64,000 nt of DNA, taken from Streptomyces griseoloalbus (GTDB lineage: Bacteria > Actinomycetota > Actinomycetes > Streptomycetales > Streptomycetaceae). A model generated the notes under the pieces. It had not been told where the DNA came from. It ran no database searches and saw only the letters and a program-made list of their open reading frames with translations. The DNA lies in NCBI GenBank assembly GCA_014650015.1, contig BMUD01000022.1, forward strand, positions 1 to 64,000, given 5' to 3'. Numbering within the stretch: the first letter of the stretch is position 1; each line of letters starts with the position of its first letter. This document shows, in pieces, positions 8,476 to 17,677 of this stretch. The translations under genes were made by a program, and so were the position numbers.

Positions 8476-9501
8476 ATGCACCTCTCGTCCGACACGCCCG
8501 TACGCCTCACCCGGTTCGCGCACGGCGGCGGCTGCGCCTGCAAGATCCCGCCCGGAGAGCTGGAGGACGTGCTGGGCGGTCTCTCCGGTCCGGTGCCGGC
8601 ACCCGGTGACACCCCGCTGCTGGTCGGGACGGCCACCGGGGACGACGGTGCCGTGGTCTCCCTGCCGGCGCGCGGCGGCACCGCGGCCCGGGCCGTGGTC
8701 GCCACCGCCGACTTCTTCACGCCCGTCGTGGACGACCCCTACGACTGGGGGCGCATCGCCGCCGCCAACGCACTGTCCGACGTGTACGCGATGGGCGGGC
8801 GGCCGCTTGTCGCCGTCAACCTCCTGGCGTGGCCGCGTGACGTCCTGCCCTTCGAGCTGGCGCGTGAGGTGCTGCGCGGCGGGCTGGACATCGCCACCGA
8901 GGCGGGCTGCCACGTGGGCGGCGGGCACAGCGTGGACGACCCGGAACCCAAGTACGGGATGGCCGTCACCGGCCTCGCGGACCCGGACCGGCTGCTGCGC
9001 AACGACACCGGCCGCGCGGGTATGCCGCTGTCGCTCACCAAGCCCCTCGGACTGGGCGTGCTGAACAACCGGCACAAGGCCACCGGCGAGCGGTTCGAAC
9101 AGGCGGTGGCCACGATGGTGACGCTCAACCGGGACGCCTCGGCCGCGGCCCTGGCCGCCGGCGCGGTCTGCGCCACCGACGTCACCGGTTTCGGCCTGCT
9201 CGGCCATCTGCACAAGCTCGCCCGCGCCTCGGACGTCACCGCGGTGATCGACACCGCGGCCGTGCCCTACCTCGACGGGGCCCGGCAGGCGGTGCGGGAC
9301 GGCTACGTCAGCGGTGGCACCAGGCGGAACCTGGAATGGGTGGAGCCCTTCACCGACTTCGGGTCCGCGGACGCAGGCACCCGTCTGCTCCTGGCCGACG
9401 CCCAGACCTCGGGCGGGCTGCTGGTGGCGGGCGAGGTGCCGGGCGCCCCGGTCGTCGGGGAACTGGTCCGCAGGGGCGCGCACTCCGTCGTCCTGAAGTG
9501 A
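8476..9501 (+). CDS. selD: Selenide, water dikinase SelD
   Basis: Makes monoselenophosphate, the selenium donor for SelA, from selenide and ATP. The 341-residue protein carries the catalytic pair in GGGCACKIP: Cys20 and Lys23, equivalent to E. coli Cys17 and Lys20. Thus this SelD is a cysteine form and not itself a selenoprotein. Further family features are TADFFTPVVDDPYDWGRIAAANALSD (ATP/metal-binding Asp residues) and GGGHSVDD. ATG at 8476 follows AGGAG. It lies downstream of selAB, separated by the antisense tRNA-Sec gene, and ends 19 bp from the convergent fdhA. Confidence 0.97.
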   Translation: MHLSSDTPVRLTRFAHGGGCACKIPPGELEDVLGGLSGPVPAPGDTPLLVGTATGDDGAVVSLPARGGTAARAVVATADFFTPVVDDPYDWGRIAAANALSDVYAMGGRPLVAVNLLAWPRDVLPFELAREVLRGGLDIATEAGCHVGGGHSVDDPEPKYGMAVTGLADPDRLLRNDTGRAGMPLSLTKPLGLGVLNNRHKATGERFEQAVATMVTLNRDASAAALAAGAVCATDVTGFGLLGHLHKLARASDVTAVIDTAAVPYLDGARQAVRDGYVSGGTRRNLEWVEPFTDFGSADAGTRLLLADAQTSGGLLVAGEVPGAPVVGELVRRGAHSVVLK

Positions 9502-9520
9502 GCCGACGGCGCCGCGCCGC

Positions 9521-12500
9521 TCACGGTTCGGTACCGGTGTGCTCGTCGATGCCCGCCCGCTCCCGGTAGGCGCGCACCAGCTCCGGGGCGGCCGGGCCCC
9601 TCGGCCGGCGCCCCGGCCGGATGTCCACGGCGAACGCCTTCGCCTCCTGGATGTGCGTGTTGGGGTCGAGGGACAGATGCAGCAGCTCATTGGCCGCGTC
9701 CCCCGTGCTGTAGCCGTTCGGGCCCCAGTGGTAGGGCAGCCCCACCTGGTGCAGGGTGCGGCCGTGCACGGTCAGCGGCGGCACGCGGTCGGTGACGAGC
9801 ACCCGTGCCTCGATGACGGCGCGGGCGCTGACGATCGTCGCCCAGCCGGTGTGCTCCAGGCCGCGCTCGGCGGCGAGCTGCGGTGACACCTCGCAGAAGA
9901 ACTCCGGTTGCAGCTCGGCCAGATAGGGCTGCCAGCGGGACATGCCGCCCGCCGTGTGGTGCTCGGTGAGCCGGTAGGTGGTGGCCACGTAGGGGAACAC
10001 CTCGGTGCCCGGCTCGCCGCCGCTCGGCTGGTAGCGGTTGTCCGGGTGCGGTGGCGGCAGATGCCGTACCGGGTTGCGCTGCCTGCCGTACAGCAGGTTG
10101 GGGAACGGCGAGTCCTGCGGCTCGTAGTGCGCCGGCAGCGGTCCGTCGGTGAGTCCGGACGGCACATACAGCCAGGCCTTGCCGTCCTCCTGCATGATGA
10201 ACGCGTCGGTGCCCGACAGCGCCTCAGGCCCGGTCGCGTCCTTCGGGGGCCGGTGGCCGGGGGCCTTGTCCTTCGGGAAGTCCGGCACGTCGTGACCGGT
10301 CCACTCGCCTCGCTCCGCGTCCCACCACACCAGCGCCTTGCGCTCGCTCCACGGCCTGCCGTCCGGGTCGGCGGAGGCCCGGTTGTACAGCACCCGGCGG
10401 TTGGCGGGCCAGGCCCAGCCCCAGTCGGCGGCGACCCAGTTCTGCTGCTCGCCCGGTGTGCGGCGGTCCGCCTGGTTGACGCCGTCGGCGCGGACACCGC
10501 AGTAGATCCAGCAGCCGCACGAGGTGGATCCGTCGTCCTTCAGCTGTTCGGAGCTCGCGAGCGGGGTGCCCTCGGCGTCGCGTCCGTTGATCTCGGCCAG
10601 GACGGCCTCGGCATCCGGCTCGGCGTGCTCGCCCACCGTGGGGTAGTCCCAGGTCAGGTCGAGCAGCGGCCGGTCCATCGGGTCGGTGGACGCGGCGAGT
10701 TTCCGCCGGATGATCCGCCCGAGGTGGAAGGTGAACCAGAGGTCGCTGCGCGCCTCACCGGGAGGCTCGACGGCCTGGTGGTGCCATTGCAGCAGGCGCT
10801 GGGTGTTGGTGAAGCTGCCGTCCTTCTCGGTGTGCGCGGCGGCCGGCAGGAAGAACACCTCCGTGCCGATGTCCTCGGTGCGCAGCTCGCCCGTCTCGAT
10901 CTCCGGTCCGTCCTGCCACCAGGTGGCCGACTCGATGAGGGAGAAGTCCCGCACGACGAGCCAGTCCAGGTTGGCCATGCCCAGGCGCTGCAGCTTGGCA
11001 TTGGCGGAGCCGACCGCGGGGTTCTCACCCATGAGGAAGTAGCCCTTGCAGGTGCCCTCCAGTTGGGCCATGACCGTCTCGTACGTGGAGTGGGAGCCGG
11101 TCAGCCGCGGCAGGTAGTCGAAGCAGAAGTCGTTCTCCTCGGTCGCCGCGTCACCCCAGTACGCCTTGAGCAGGCTCACCAGGTAGGCGCGCATGTTGCC
11201 CCAGTAGCCCTTGCGCGCCGCGTCCGCCCGGACGAAGGCGTCCAGGTCCTGCCGGTGGTGGGCGTGGGGCATCGGAATGTACCCGGGCAGCAGGTTGAAC
11301 AGGGTGGGGATGTCCGTCGAGCCCTGGATGGAGGCGTGTCCGCGCAGCGCGAGGATGCCGCCGCCGGGCCGGCCGATGTTGCCGAGCAGGCTCTGCAGCA
11401 CGGAGGCCGCGCGGATGTACTGGACGCCGACGGTGTGCTGGGTCCAGCCGACCGCGTAGGCGAAGGCGGTGGTGCGGTCCCGTCCGGAGTTCTCGGTGAC
11501 CAGGTCGCACACCTGGCGGAACAGGTCCTGGGGGACACCGCAGATCCGTTCGACCATCTCGGGCGTGTAGCGGGCGTAGTGCCGCTTGAGGACCTGCAGG
11601 ACGCACCGGGGGTGGGTCATCGACTCGTCGCGTTCCGGTTCGCCGCCCGGGGTCGTGGGGCCGCCGGAGCCGTGGGACTCACCGCGCGCGGCCTCCGAGA
11701 CGCTGGGGGCGGCCCCGGTGCGCTCATCGAACCGCAGGTCCCGCCGGCCGGAGGAGGCCTGTACCGAGGTGCCCCGGTACTGCCAGGTACTCGGGTCGTA
11801 GCTGCGGCTGTCGGCATCGAGCCCGGAGAAGACACCGTCGAGATCCTCGGTGTCGCGGAAGTCCTCCCGCAGCACCACCGGCCCGTTGGTGTAGGCGACC
11901 ACGTAGTCCCTGAAGTACGCGTCGGTGCGCAGGACGTGGTTGATGATCCCGCCGAGGAAGGCGATGTCCGAGCCGGCCCGCAGCGGTACGTGCACGTCGG
12001 CCAGGGCGCTGGTGCGGGTGAACCGCGGGTCGACGTGGACCACCTTCGCTCCGCGGGCCTTGGCCTCCATCACCCACTGGAACCCGACCGGATGGCACTC
12101 GGCCATGTTCGAGCCCTGGATGACGATGCAGTCGGAGTGCTGCAGGTCCTGCTGGAAGGTGGTCGCGCCGCCGCGGCCGAACGAGGTTCCCAGACCGGGA
12201 ACGGTGGAGGAGTGTCAAATACGCGCCTGGTTCTCGATCTGCACGGCTCCGAGCGCGGTGAACAGCTTCTTGATGAGGTAGTTCTCCTCGTTGTCGAGCG
12301 TGGCCCCGCCCAGACTCGCGATGCCGAGGGTGCGCCGGGTGCGGCTCTGCTCGACCTCCCACTCCCAGCCCGCCCGGCGGGCCTCGATCACCCGGTCGGC
12401 GATCATGTCCATCGCCGTGTCGAGGTCCAGGCGCTCCCAGGTGGTGCCGTGCGGGCGGCGGTGGAGCACATGGTGCTCGCGCGCCCCGCCGGTGGTCAGC

Positions 12501-12781
12501 TGCAGGCTGGCGGCGCCCTTCGGGCACAGCCGGCCGCGCGAGACGGGGGAGTCGGGGTCGCCCTCGATCTGGGTGACACGCCCGTCCTCGACGTACACGT
12601 TCTGACCGCAGCCGACGGCGCAGTACGGGCAGACCGACTTCACGACCCGGTCCGCCGTGGCGACCCGGGGCGTGAGCCGCGCGCTCGCCCCGCTCTTGGC
12701 GGCTGCGCCGCGGCCCAGCGGGTCGGTGCCCTTGAGCTGGCGGTAGACCGGCCAGGAATCGATCCACGTGCGTACGCCCAT
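9521..12781 (-). CDS. fdhA: Formate dehydrogenase catalytic subunit, selenoprotein (Sec189)
   Basis: A molybdo/tungsto-bis-MGD formate dehydrogenase alpha subunit of 1086 residues when the in-frame TGA at 12215-12217 is read as selenocysteine. Residues 51-86 hold the [4Fe-4S] motif C51-x2-C54-x3-C58-x27-C86. Sec189 lies in the classical context NQARI-U-HSSTVPGLG and is followed by NMAECHPVGFQW; the C-terminal region holds the cofactor-binding domain (LPYHWGPNGYSTGDAANEL). A SECIS-like hairpin begins 12 nt after the UGA. The ATG at 12781 is preceded by GGAAAGGG. Gene callers that ignore recoding will split it at the TGA. It is the last gene of fdhB-nrfD-fdhA, and no Tat signal is evident at the N-terminus. 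Confidence 0.95.
12186..12202 (-). promoter_or_regulatory. SECIS element (bacterial type) in fdhA
   Basis: On the fdhA mRNA, 12 nt after the UGA, GUUCCC pairs with GGGAAC (6 bp) around the loop GGUCU. The E. coli fdhF SECIS loop also carries GGUCU, the part bound by SelB. It codes for VPGLGT inside the protein. The assignment rests on position, fold and loop identity. Confidence 0.85.
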
Positions 12782-12856
12782 GACGTCTGCCCTTTCCGGA
12801 GCACCGACCGCCGTGGCGGAGTACCCCACTCCTCGCAGCCCATTCCTGATCACCCA

Positions 12857-13849
12857 CTACGGCCGGCCGTCACCGTCCCGTGACCGGGCCTCCAGCCGCT
12901 CCCGCTGCGGTACGACCGTGTACTTGGGATCCTCGGCCGAGGCCACACCGGCGTGGAACACGGCCAGCCGCATGGCCGTGGAACCGGCCAGCAGGGCCGT
13001 ACCGGCCAGGACGGCGCGCGCCCGGCCACGCCGGCCCGCGCACACCGCCAGTGCGGCGCCACCGGCCGTGAGCGCCTCGGCGGCGCGCAGCATCGCCCGC
13101 GGCCGGCCCTCCTCGTACGGTTCGGCCACCAGTCCGAGGCGCCGCTTCATCAGCTGGAAGGCACCCAGTTCGAGCACGGCGCCCAGTACGGCCATACGGC
13201 GCGCCGGGCCCGTCTCTTCGCCCGGCGCCGCGACCAGGGCCAGACCGGCCGCCGCGGTGGCGCCCGAGCCGGCGAACACGAAGGGCAGGTCGCGCCGGCC
13301 GCCGTGCCACGCCGGCACGGCGGTGTCGGAGACGAGCACGGCGGTGTAGGTCGCCACCGCCGGACCCAGGGCGGCGGCGGACGCCGTGGCGGCGGCGCCC
13401 ACGGCCCGGTACCGGCCCGCGACATCGGCGGCGGCCGCGGCCATCGTGAGCGGTGCGTAGCCCGCCAGCAGCCACGACCCCAGGTTCATCGGGGACGTCG
13501 GCTTGACGACGCGGAGCATGTTGAGGAAGCGGGAAGGACGGCCCAGGTCGTGCACGAGCGCCGCCAGGGAGAGGGAGATCGCCCCCGCCGCCCCCAGTTT
13601 CGCCGTGCGGGCCAGCGCGGGCCGGGCGGTGGCGTCCGCCCCCGCGGCCAGCAGCGAGGACGCCCCGGCGAGGCCGCCGAGGGCGAGGTAGCCCGCGATG
13701 TCCAAAGGCCTCCAGCGGGGCCTCTTGAGGATCGGCCGACCGTAGTACGAGGCGAACTCCGCGTCCGGGACCACGGCCTGCTCGCCGCGTCCGCGGCGGC
13801 GGCGACGGCGCCCGGCGCCCTCCACCGCGTCCCGGGGGGCACCGCTCAT
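12857..13849 (-). CDS. nrfD: NrfD/PsrC-type membrane subunit of formate dehydrogenase
   Basis: A 330-residue integral membrane protein of the NrfD (polysulfide reductase) family, expected to pass electrons from the iron-sulfur subunit to the menaquinone pool. After a polar, very Arg-rich N-terminus (residues 13-22) come several hydrophobic helices beginning at DIAGYLALGGLAGASSLLA. The segments LVHDLGRPSRFLNMLRVVKPTSPMN and NLGSWLL are hallmarks of NrfD. I chose the ATG at 13849, which overlaps the fdhB stop (ATGA), over longer in-frame starts. fdhA begins 75 bp after its stop. NrfD anchors replace the cytochrome b subunit found in E. coli FDH-N. Confidence 0.92.
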   Translation of the reverse strand: MSGAPRDAVEGAGRRRRRRGRGEQAVVPDAEFASYYGRPILKRPRWRPLDIAGYLALGGLAGASSLLAAGADATARPALARTAKLGAAGAISLSLAALVHDLGRPSRFLNMLRVVKPTSPMNLGSWLLAGYAPLTMAAAAADVAGRYRAVGAAATASAAALGPAVATYTAVLVSDTAVPAWHGGRRDLPFVFAGSGATAAAGLALVAAPGEETGPARRMAVLGAVLELGAFQLMKRRLGLVAEPYEEGRPRAMLRAAEALTAGGAALAVCAGRRGRARAVLAGTALLAGSTAMRLAVFHAGVASAEDPKYTVVPQRERLEARSRDGDGRP

Positions 13850-14724
13850 CGCGGCCTCCCGGCGAAGCTCACGACGGCCAGCGCGGCGAGCGAGGCGGCG
13901 GCCGCCGCCGCGTGCCGCCACATCGTGGGCAGGTCACGGGTGGAGACGACCGGATCGGGCGGCAGCCCGTACACCTCCGGCTCGTCCAGCAGCAGGAAGA
14001 ACGCGCCGTCGCCGCCGACACCGTCCTCGGGGTCCTCGCCGTACAGGCGTGCGTCGTCGACACCGGCCGCCCGCAGCTGCGCCACCCGGTCCGCCGCACG
14101 CTCGCGCAGCTCCTCCAGGGGGCCGAACTGGATGGAATCGGTCGGGCAGGACTTGGCGCAGGCGGGTTCCATGCCGACGCCGAGCCGGTCGTAGCACAGG
14201 GTGCACTTCCAGGCGCGTCCGTCGCCGGGCCGCTGGTCGATGACGCCGTACGGGCAGGCGGTCACGCAGTAGCCGCAGCCGTTGCAGATGTCCTCCTGCA
14301 CGACCACCGTGCCGAACTCCGTGCGGAACAGTGAGCCGGTCGGGCACACGTCGAGGCAGGCGGCACGGGTGCAGTGCTTGCACACGTCGGAGGACATCAG
14401 CCAGCGCAGCTCGCCGTTCCCGGGAGCGGGGGCGAGATCGCGGGCCGCGTCGAAGACGTCGACGTCGCCGGCCCCGGACGCCGCGCCGCCCAGCGGCCTG
14501 CGCTGCTCGACGAAGGCCACATGCCGCCAGGTGTCGGCGCCGAGGCCCTGGGTGTTGTCGTACGACATGCCGGTCAGCTCGAGGCCGTCCTCGGGGATCG
14601 CGTTCCACTCCTTGCACGCCACCTCGCACGCCTTGCAGCCGATGCACACCGAGGTGTCCGTGAAGAAGCCCATGCGGGGCGGGGGATCGGTGTGCCCGGC
14701 CGCTCGAGCGATGTCGTCCGTCAT
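13846..14724 (-). CDS. fdhB: Formate dehydrogenase 4Fe-4S electron-transfer subunit
   Basis: A 292-residue ferredoxin-type subunit that relays electrons from FdhA to the membrane anchor. Four cysteine groups are visible: CIGCKACEVACKEWN; CKHCTRAACLDVCPTGS; CNGCGYCVTACPYGV; and CTLCYDRLGVGMEPACAKSC. These match the four clusters of the FdnH/HybA family. A hydrophobic C-terminal helix (ASLAALAVVSF) suggests a membrane anchor like that of FdnH. The ATG follows AGGAGG with 7-nt spacing, the best ribosome site in this operon. First gene of fdhB-nrfD-fdhA; coupled to nrfD by a 4-bp overlap. Confidence 0.95.
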   Translation of the reverse strand: MTDDIARAAGHTDPPPRMGFFTDTSVCIGCKACEVACKEWNAIPEDGLELTGMSYDNTQGLGADTWRHVAFVEQRRPLGGAASGAGDVDVFDAARDLAPAPGNGELRWLMSSDVCKHCTRAACLDVCPTGSLFRTEFGTVVVQEDICNGCGYCVTACPYGVIDQRPGDGRAWKCTLCYDRLGVGMEPACAKSCPTDSIQFGPLEELRERAADRVAQLRAAGVDDARLYGEDPEDGVGGDGAFFLLLDEPEVYGLPPDPVVSTRDLPTMWRHAAAAAASLAALAVVSFAGRPR

Positions 14725-14781
14725 GCGGGGACCTCCTGCCTCAGCCTCGCACGGGTGCCGCCGGCTCGCGCGGCGGAACGG

Positions 14782-15882
14782 TCACCGGGGGACGGGCGGT
14801 GGGGCGAGGGTGAGCGTGCCGTCGGGGTCCAGGGCGATGGGAACGTCACTGATCCGGTCGAGCGTCTCCCGCAGCCACGCCCGCTCGTCGTCCGCGGCGG
14901 CTTCGAGCCGCATCCGCCGCGCCCGCAGCGGCACCATGCGCAGCCCGGCCGTCCGCCCGGTGTCCGCGGCGACCGACGCCAGATACGCGAGCCGGAGGTC
15001 GTCGCGGTACTCCTCGTAACCGGAGATGCCCTCGTAGTCGTCCACGAAGTCCCCACAGCCGTACAGGATCAGGCGGCCGCGGTACATCTCGACCGGGCGG
15101 GGGTGGTGCGAGGAGTGGCCGTGGACGACGTCGACACCGCCGTCGACCAGCGCGCGGGCGAAGCGGATCTGGTTCCGCGGCACGCGGTAGCCCCAGTTCG
15201 AGCCCCAGTGCACGGACACGACCGCGATGTCGCCCGGGCGTTTCGTCCGCCGCACCCGGTCGACGACGACGGCGGCCGTGGTGGCCGACGGCTCCGGGAG
15301 GTACGCCACACCGGACCGCTCGGCCGTCGCCGTCCAGCTCGGCGGGATGCCGCTCGACATCGTCCCCAGGGCGAACACCAGCACCCGGCCGCCCTCGACG
15401 GGGACCACCGCGGGCGCGTACGCCGAGTCGGCGTCCCGGCCCGCGCCCGCCGCCCGCAGACCCGCGCCCCCCAGCGCGTCCAGCGTTTCCCAAAGACCCG
15501 GGCGGCCGAAGTCCAGTACGTGGTTGTTGGCCAGGACGCAGACGTCGGGCCGGGCCGCCGCCACAACGGGCACATTGGCCGGGTGCATCCGGTAGTGCAC
15601 GGCCTTCCCGGGCGCGAACGCGTCACTGCGCGTGACGGAGGTCTCCAGGTTGATGATCCGCGCGTCCGGGGCGGCGTCCTCGAGCAGCCGCAACGCCTCG
15701 CCCCACGGCCACGCGAACGGAACCGGGCGGGGAATCGGGCCGCTCACGGCCTCCGCCAGCTCCACGTAGTCGCGGGCGTCCCGGACGAAGCCCTCCCTCA
15801 GCGCGGGATCGCCCGGATGCGGAAGGATCTGGTCGACGCCACGCCCGGGCATCACGTCGCCGCACAGGAACAGCGTCACCAT
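14782..15882 (-). CDS. CapA-family protein
   Basis: A 366-residue member of the CapA (poly-gamma-glutamate capsule synthesis) metallophosphatase-like family. It begins with VTLFLCGDVMPGRG, where the Asp-His/Gly pattern of the fold is seen, followed by IINLETSVTRSD, VCVLANNHVLDFG and SVHWGSNWGYRVP; the VHGHSSHHPRPVE motif lies near the C-terminal third. Those segments are diagnostic for the family, whose biochemical activity in actinomycetes is not established. A GTG three codons upstream (15891) is an alternative start; neither has a strong ribosome site. No capsule genes adjoin it. It sits between the fdh operon and a sigma factor on the same strand. Confidence 0.85.
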   Translation of the reverse strand: MVTLFLCGDVMPGRGVDQILPHPGDPALREGFVRDARDYVELAEAVSGPIPRPVPFAWPWGEALRLLEDAAPDARIINLETSVTRSDAFAPGKAVHYRMHPANVPVVAAARPDVCVLANNHVLDFGRPGLWETLDALGGAGLRAAGAGRDADSAYAPAVVPVEGGRVLVFALGTMSSGIPPSWTATAERSGVAYLPEPSATTAAVVVDRVRRTKRPGDIAVVSVHWGSNWGYRVPRNQIRFARALVDGGVDVVHGHSSHHPRPVEMYRGRLILYGCGDFVDDYEGISGYEEYRDDLRLAYLASVAADTGRTAGLRMVPLRARRMRLEAAADDERAWLRETLDRISDVPIALDPDGTLTLAPPPVPR

Positions 15883-15906
15883 CCCGGCCACCCAAGGTCC
15901 GCGACG

Positions 15907-16926
15907 TCAGCCCGCCCACGCGGCCGGCCGGTCCCGCGTCTCGGGGGCCCGCAGCCGGGCGAGTGATTCCTTCTCCAGCTGTCGTACGCGCTCACCGGTC
16001 AGGCCGACCTGCTTCGCCACCTGCCCCGGAGTGCGGGTCCGGCCGTCGTGCAGGCCGAAGCGGAGGCTGAGGATCATCGCCTCGCGGGGCTCCAGGACAC
16101 CGATGGCCTCCCGCAGCTCCTCGGCGAGCGCCCGGTACTCGGCGACCTCCGGCGCGCGCAGCACCTCCGTGTCGGGGATGAGGTCGCCGACCACGGTCTC
16201 GCCGGTCTCGTCCACCGGCGTGTCCGAACTGACCGCGTCCCGTCCGACGCGACGCAGCCGGCCGACCCTGTCGACGGCGAGACCGCTCTCCCCGGCCACC
16301 TCCTCGGTGGTGGGCTCACGATCCAGGCGCAGTCGCAGGAGCCGCTCCACCCTGGCGAGTTCGCGCAACTGCTCCACGACGTGCATCGGCAGCCGCACCG
16401 TACGGGCGTGCGCCGCCAGGCCGCGCTCGATGGCCTGGCGGATCCACCAGGTGGCGTAGGTGGAGAACGTGAAGTCCCTGGTGGAGTCGAACTTCTCCAC
16501 GGCCCGGATCAGCCCCAGGTTGCCCTCCTGGATGACATCCAGGAGCGGAAGTCCGCGGTGGGTGTGGCGCCTGGCCATCGACACCACCAGCCGGAGGTTG
16601 GCCCGCACCATGTGGTCCTTGGCCGCCTGCCCGTCCCGTACCGCCTCCTGCGCTTCCCTGCGCCGCCGCGGCATCAGTTCGCGACCCGCGGACTCGGCCC
16701 GCCGCATCGCCTCCAGGGCCTGCTCACCGGCCTGCATGCGCTGCGCCAGCCGTACCTCGTCCTCGGCGCCGAGCAGCGGGGTCGCGGCGATCTGTCTCAG
16801 GTACTGGCCCAGCAGGTCCGGTTCCTCGTCGGGTTCGGGGATCCGGCTCCGCAGCCGCGCGGTGCGCGCGGAGGCGCGACGGTCCCCCAGGGAACCCGCT
16901 GTGGGAGCTTCTGCGTGGGGAGACAT
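15907..16926 (-). CDS. Sigma-70 family RNA polymerase sigma factor (RpoD/SigA-like)
   Basis: A 339-residue group 1/2 sigma factor similar to the Streptomyces Hrd family. Region 1.2 is PDLLGQYLRQIAATPLL. Region 2 runs from NLRLVVSMARR through LLDVIQEGNLGLIRAVEKFD to STYATWWIRQAI. Region 3 follows, and region 4 reads LEPREAMILSLRFGLHDGR with the recognition helix GERVRQLEKESLARLR. The protein is shorter than HrdB and lacks its long acidic N-terminus, so it is likely a dispensable hrdA/C/D-type factor. I chose ATG 16926 behind GGGAGG over upstream in-frame starts. Which Hrd paralogue it is cannot be decided from the sequence alone. Confidence 0.92.
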   Translation of the reverse strand: MSPHAEAPTAGSLGDRRASARTARLRSRIPEPDEEPDLLGQYLRQIAATPLLGAEDEVRLAQRMQAGEQALEAMRRAESAGRELMPRRRREAQEAVRDGQAAKDHMVRANLRLVVSMARRHTHRGLPLLDVIQEGNLGLIRAVEKFDSTRDFTFSTYATWWIRQAIERGLAAHARTVRLPMHVVEQLRELARVERLLRLRLDREPTTEEVAGESGLAVDRVGRLRRVGRDAVSSDTPVDETGETVVGDLIPDTEVLRAPEVAEYRALAEELREAIGVLEPREAMILSLRFGLHDGRTRTPGQVAKQVGLTGERVRQLEKESLARLRAPETRDRPAAWAG

Positions 16927-17090
16927 CCCGCGTTCCTCCCTCGTCCCCGTAGGGCCTCGTCCCCCGTACGGCCTCATCGCCGGAGGGACCCTTCGAGTAC
17001 CCGAGCGGGTGCACCCGAACCCGCGGGCCGGCGAGCCGGACCCGGTGACGGTCACGCTTGCCGGGAGCAGGCACGGGTACGCGGATCACC

Positions 17091-17591
17091 GTGGCATCCG
17101 ACCGACCACACCGCGCACCGGCGGTGCCGGACGTGGCCGTCCTCGTGGGGCTCCAGGCGTCCGGGAAGTCGACGTTCTGCGAGCGGTGTCTGTCCGGGCG
17201 CTACGAGCCGGTCGGCAAGGACCTGATGCCCCGGGCGGCCCGGCGCAAGCAGGACCGGCAGATGCGTCTGGTGGACGAGGCGCTGAACTCCGGGAGATCG
17301 GTGGCGGTCGACAACACCAATCCGTCCCCCGGGGAATGGCGGCCCCTCATCGCCGCCGGGCACGCCCACGGCGCGACCGTCACCGCGTACTGGTTCCCGC
17401 CGGACCTGCCGGGCTCCCTGGCGCGCAACGCCCTGCGGCAGGGGCGCCACCGGGTCCCCGACATCGGGATCCACGCCACCGTCAAGCGGTTGCGCCGCCC
17501 CTCCCGCGCGGACGGATTCGACGCCGTCCGCGAAGTACGGTTCGACGGCCGCGGCGGATTCCGGGTGCGGTCCCTGACCCGGGACGGCTGA
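17091..17591 (+). CDS. P-loop kinase, polynucleotide kinase-like
   Basis: A ~166-residue small P-loop ATPase. Walker A is GLQASGKST near the N-terminus, and VAVDNTNPSPGEWRPLI matches the DNTNP element of the kinase domain of polynucleotide kinase/phosphatases and of zeta-toxin-like kinases. The LID-like stretch NALRQGRHRVPD follows. Substrate is unknown: nucleic-acid 5' ends or a small molecule are both possible. The start is uncertain; the GTG at 17091 gives a compact domain, while a TTG at 17058 or a GTG at 17124 are in frame. It is divergent from the sigma gene and convergent with the glycosyltransferase, with a terminator hairpin between. Confidence 0.75.
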   Translation: MASDRPHRAPAVPDVAVLVGLQASGKSTFCERCLSGRYEPVGKDLMPRAARRKQDRQMRLVDEALNSGRSVAVDNTNPSPGEWRPLIAAGHAHGATVTAYWFPPDLPGSLARNALRQGRHRVPDIGIHATVKRLRRPSRADGFDAVREVRFDGRGGFRVRSLTRDG

Positions 17592-17620
17592 CGCCCCGGC
17601 ACTCACCGCGCGTCGCAGGC

Positions 17621-17653
17621 GGGGCGACGACCCGGGTAACCCGTCGTCGCCCC
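17621..17653. terminator. Bidirectional hairpin terminator
   Basis: Perfect 11-bp arms GGGGCGACGAC (17621-17631) and GTCGTCGCCCC (17643-17653) enclose an 11-nt loop. It lies between the convergent P-loop kinase and glycosyltransferase genes, and the + strand continues with a run of C. Confidence 0.75.
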
Positions 17654-17677
17654 CCCGTTGACCCTGAGGGCCGCGGC

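Noticed and set aside
9521-12853. Two separate formate dehydrogenase fragments (frameshifted pseudogene)
   Set aside because: Both parts are in the same phase and separated by one TGA in the exact Sec position, with a SECIS hairpin and sel genes nearby.
9908-12883. 991-codon + frame opposite fdhA
   Set aside because: Val/Gly/Arg-rich shadow of fdhA without recognisable domains.
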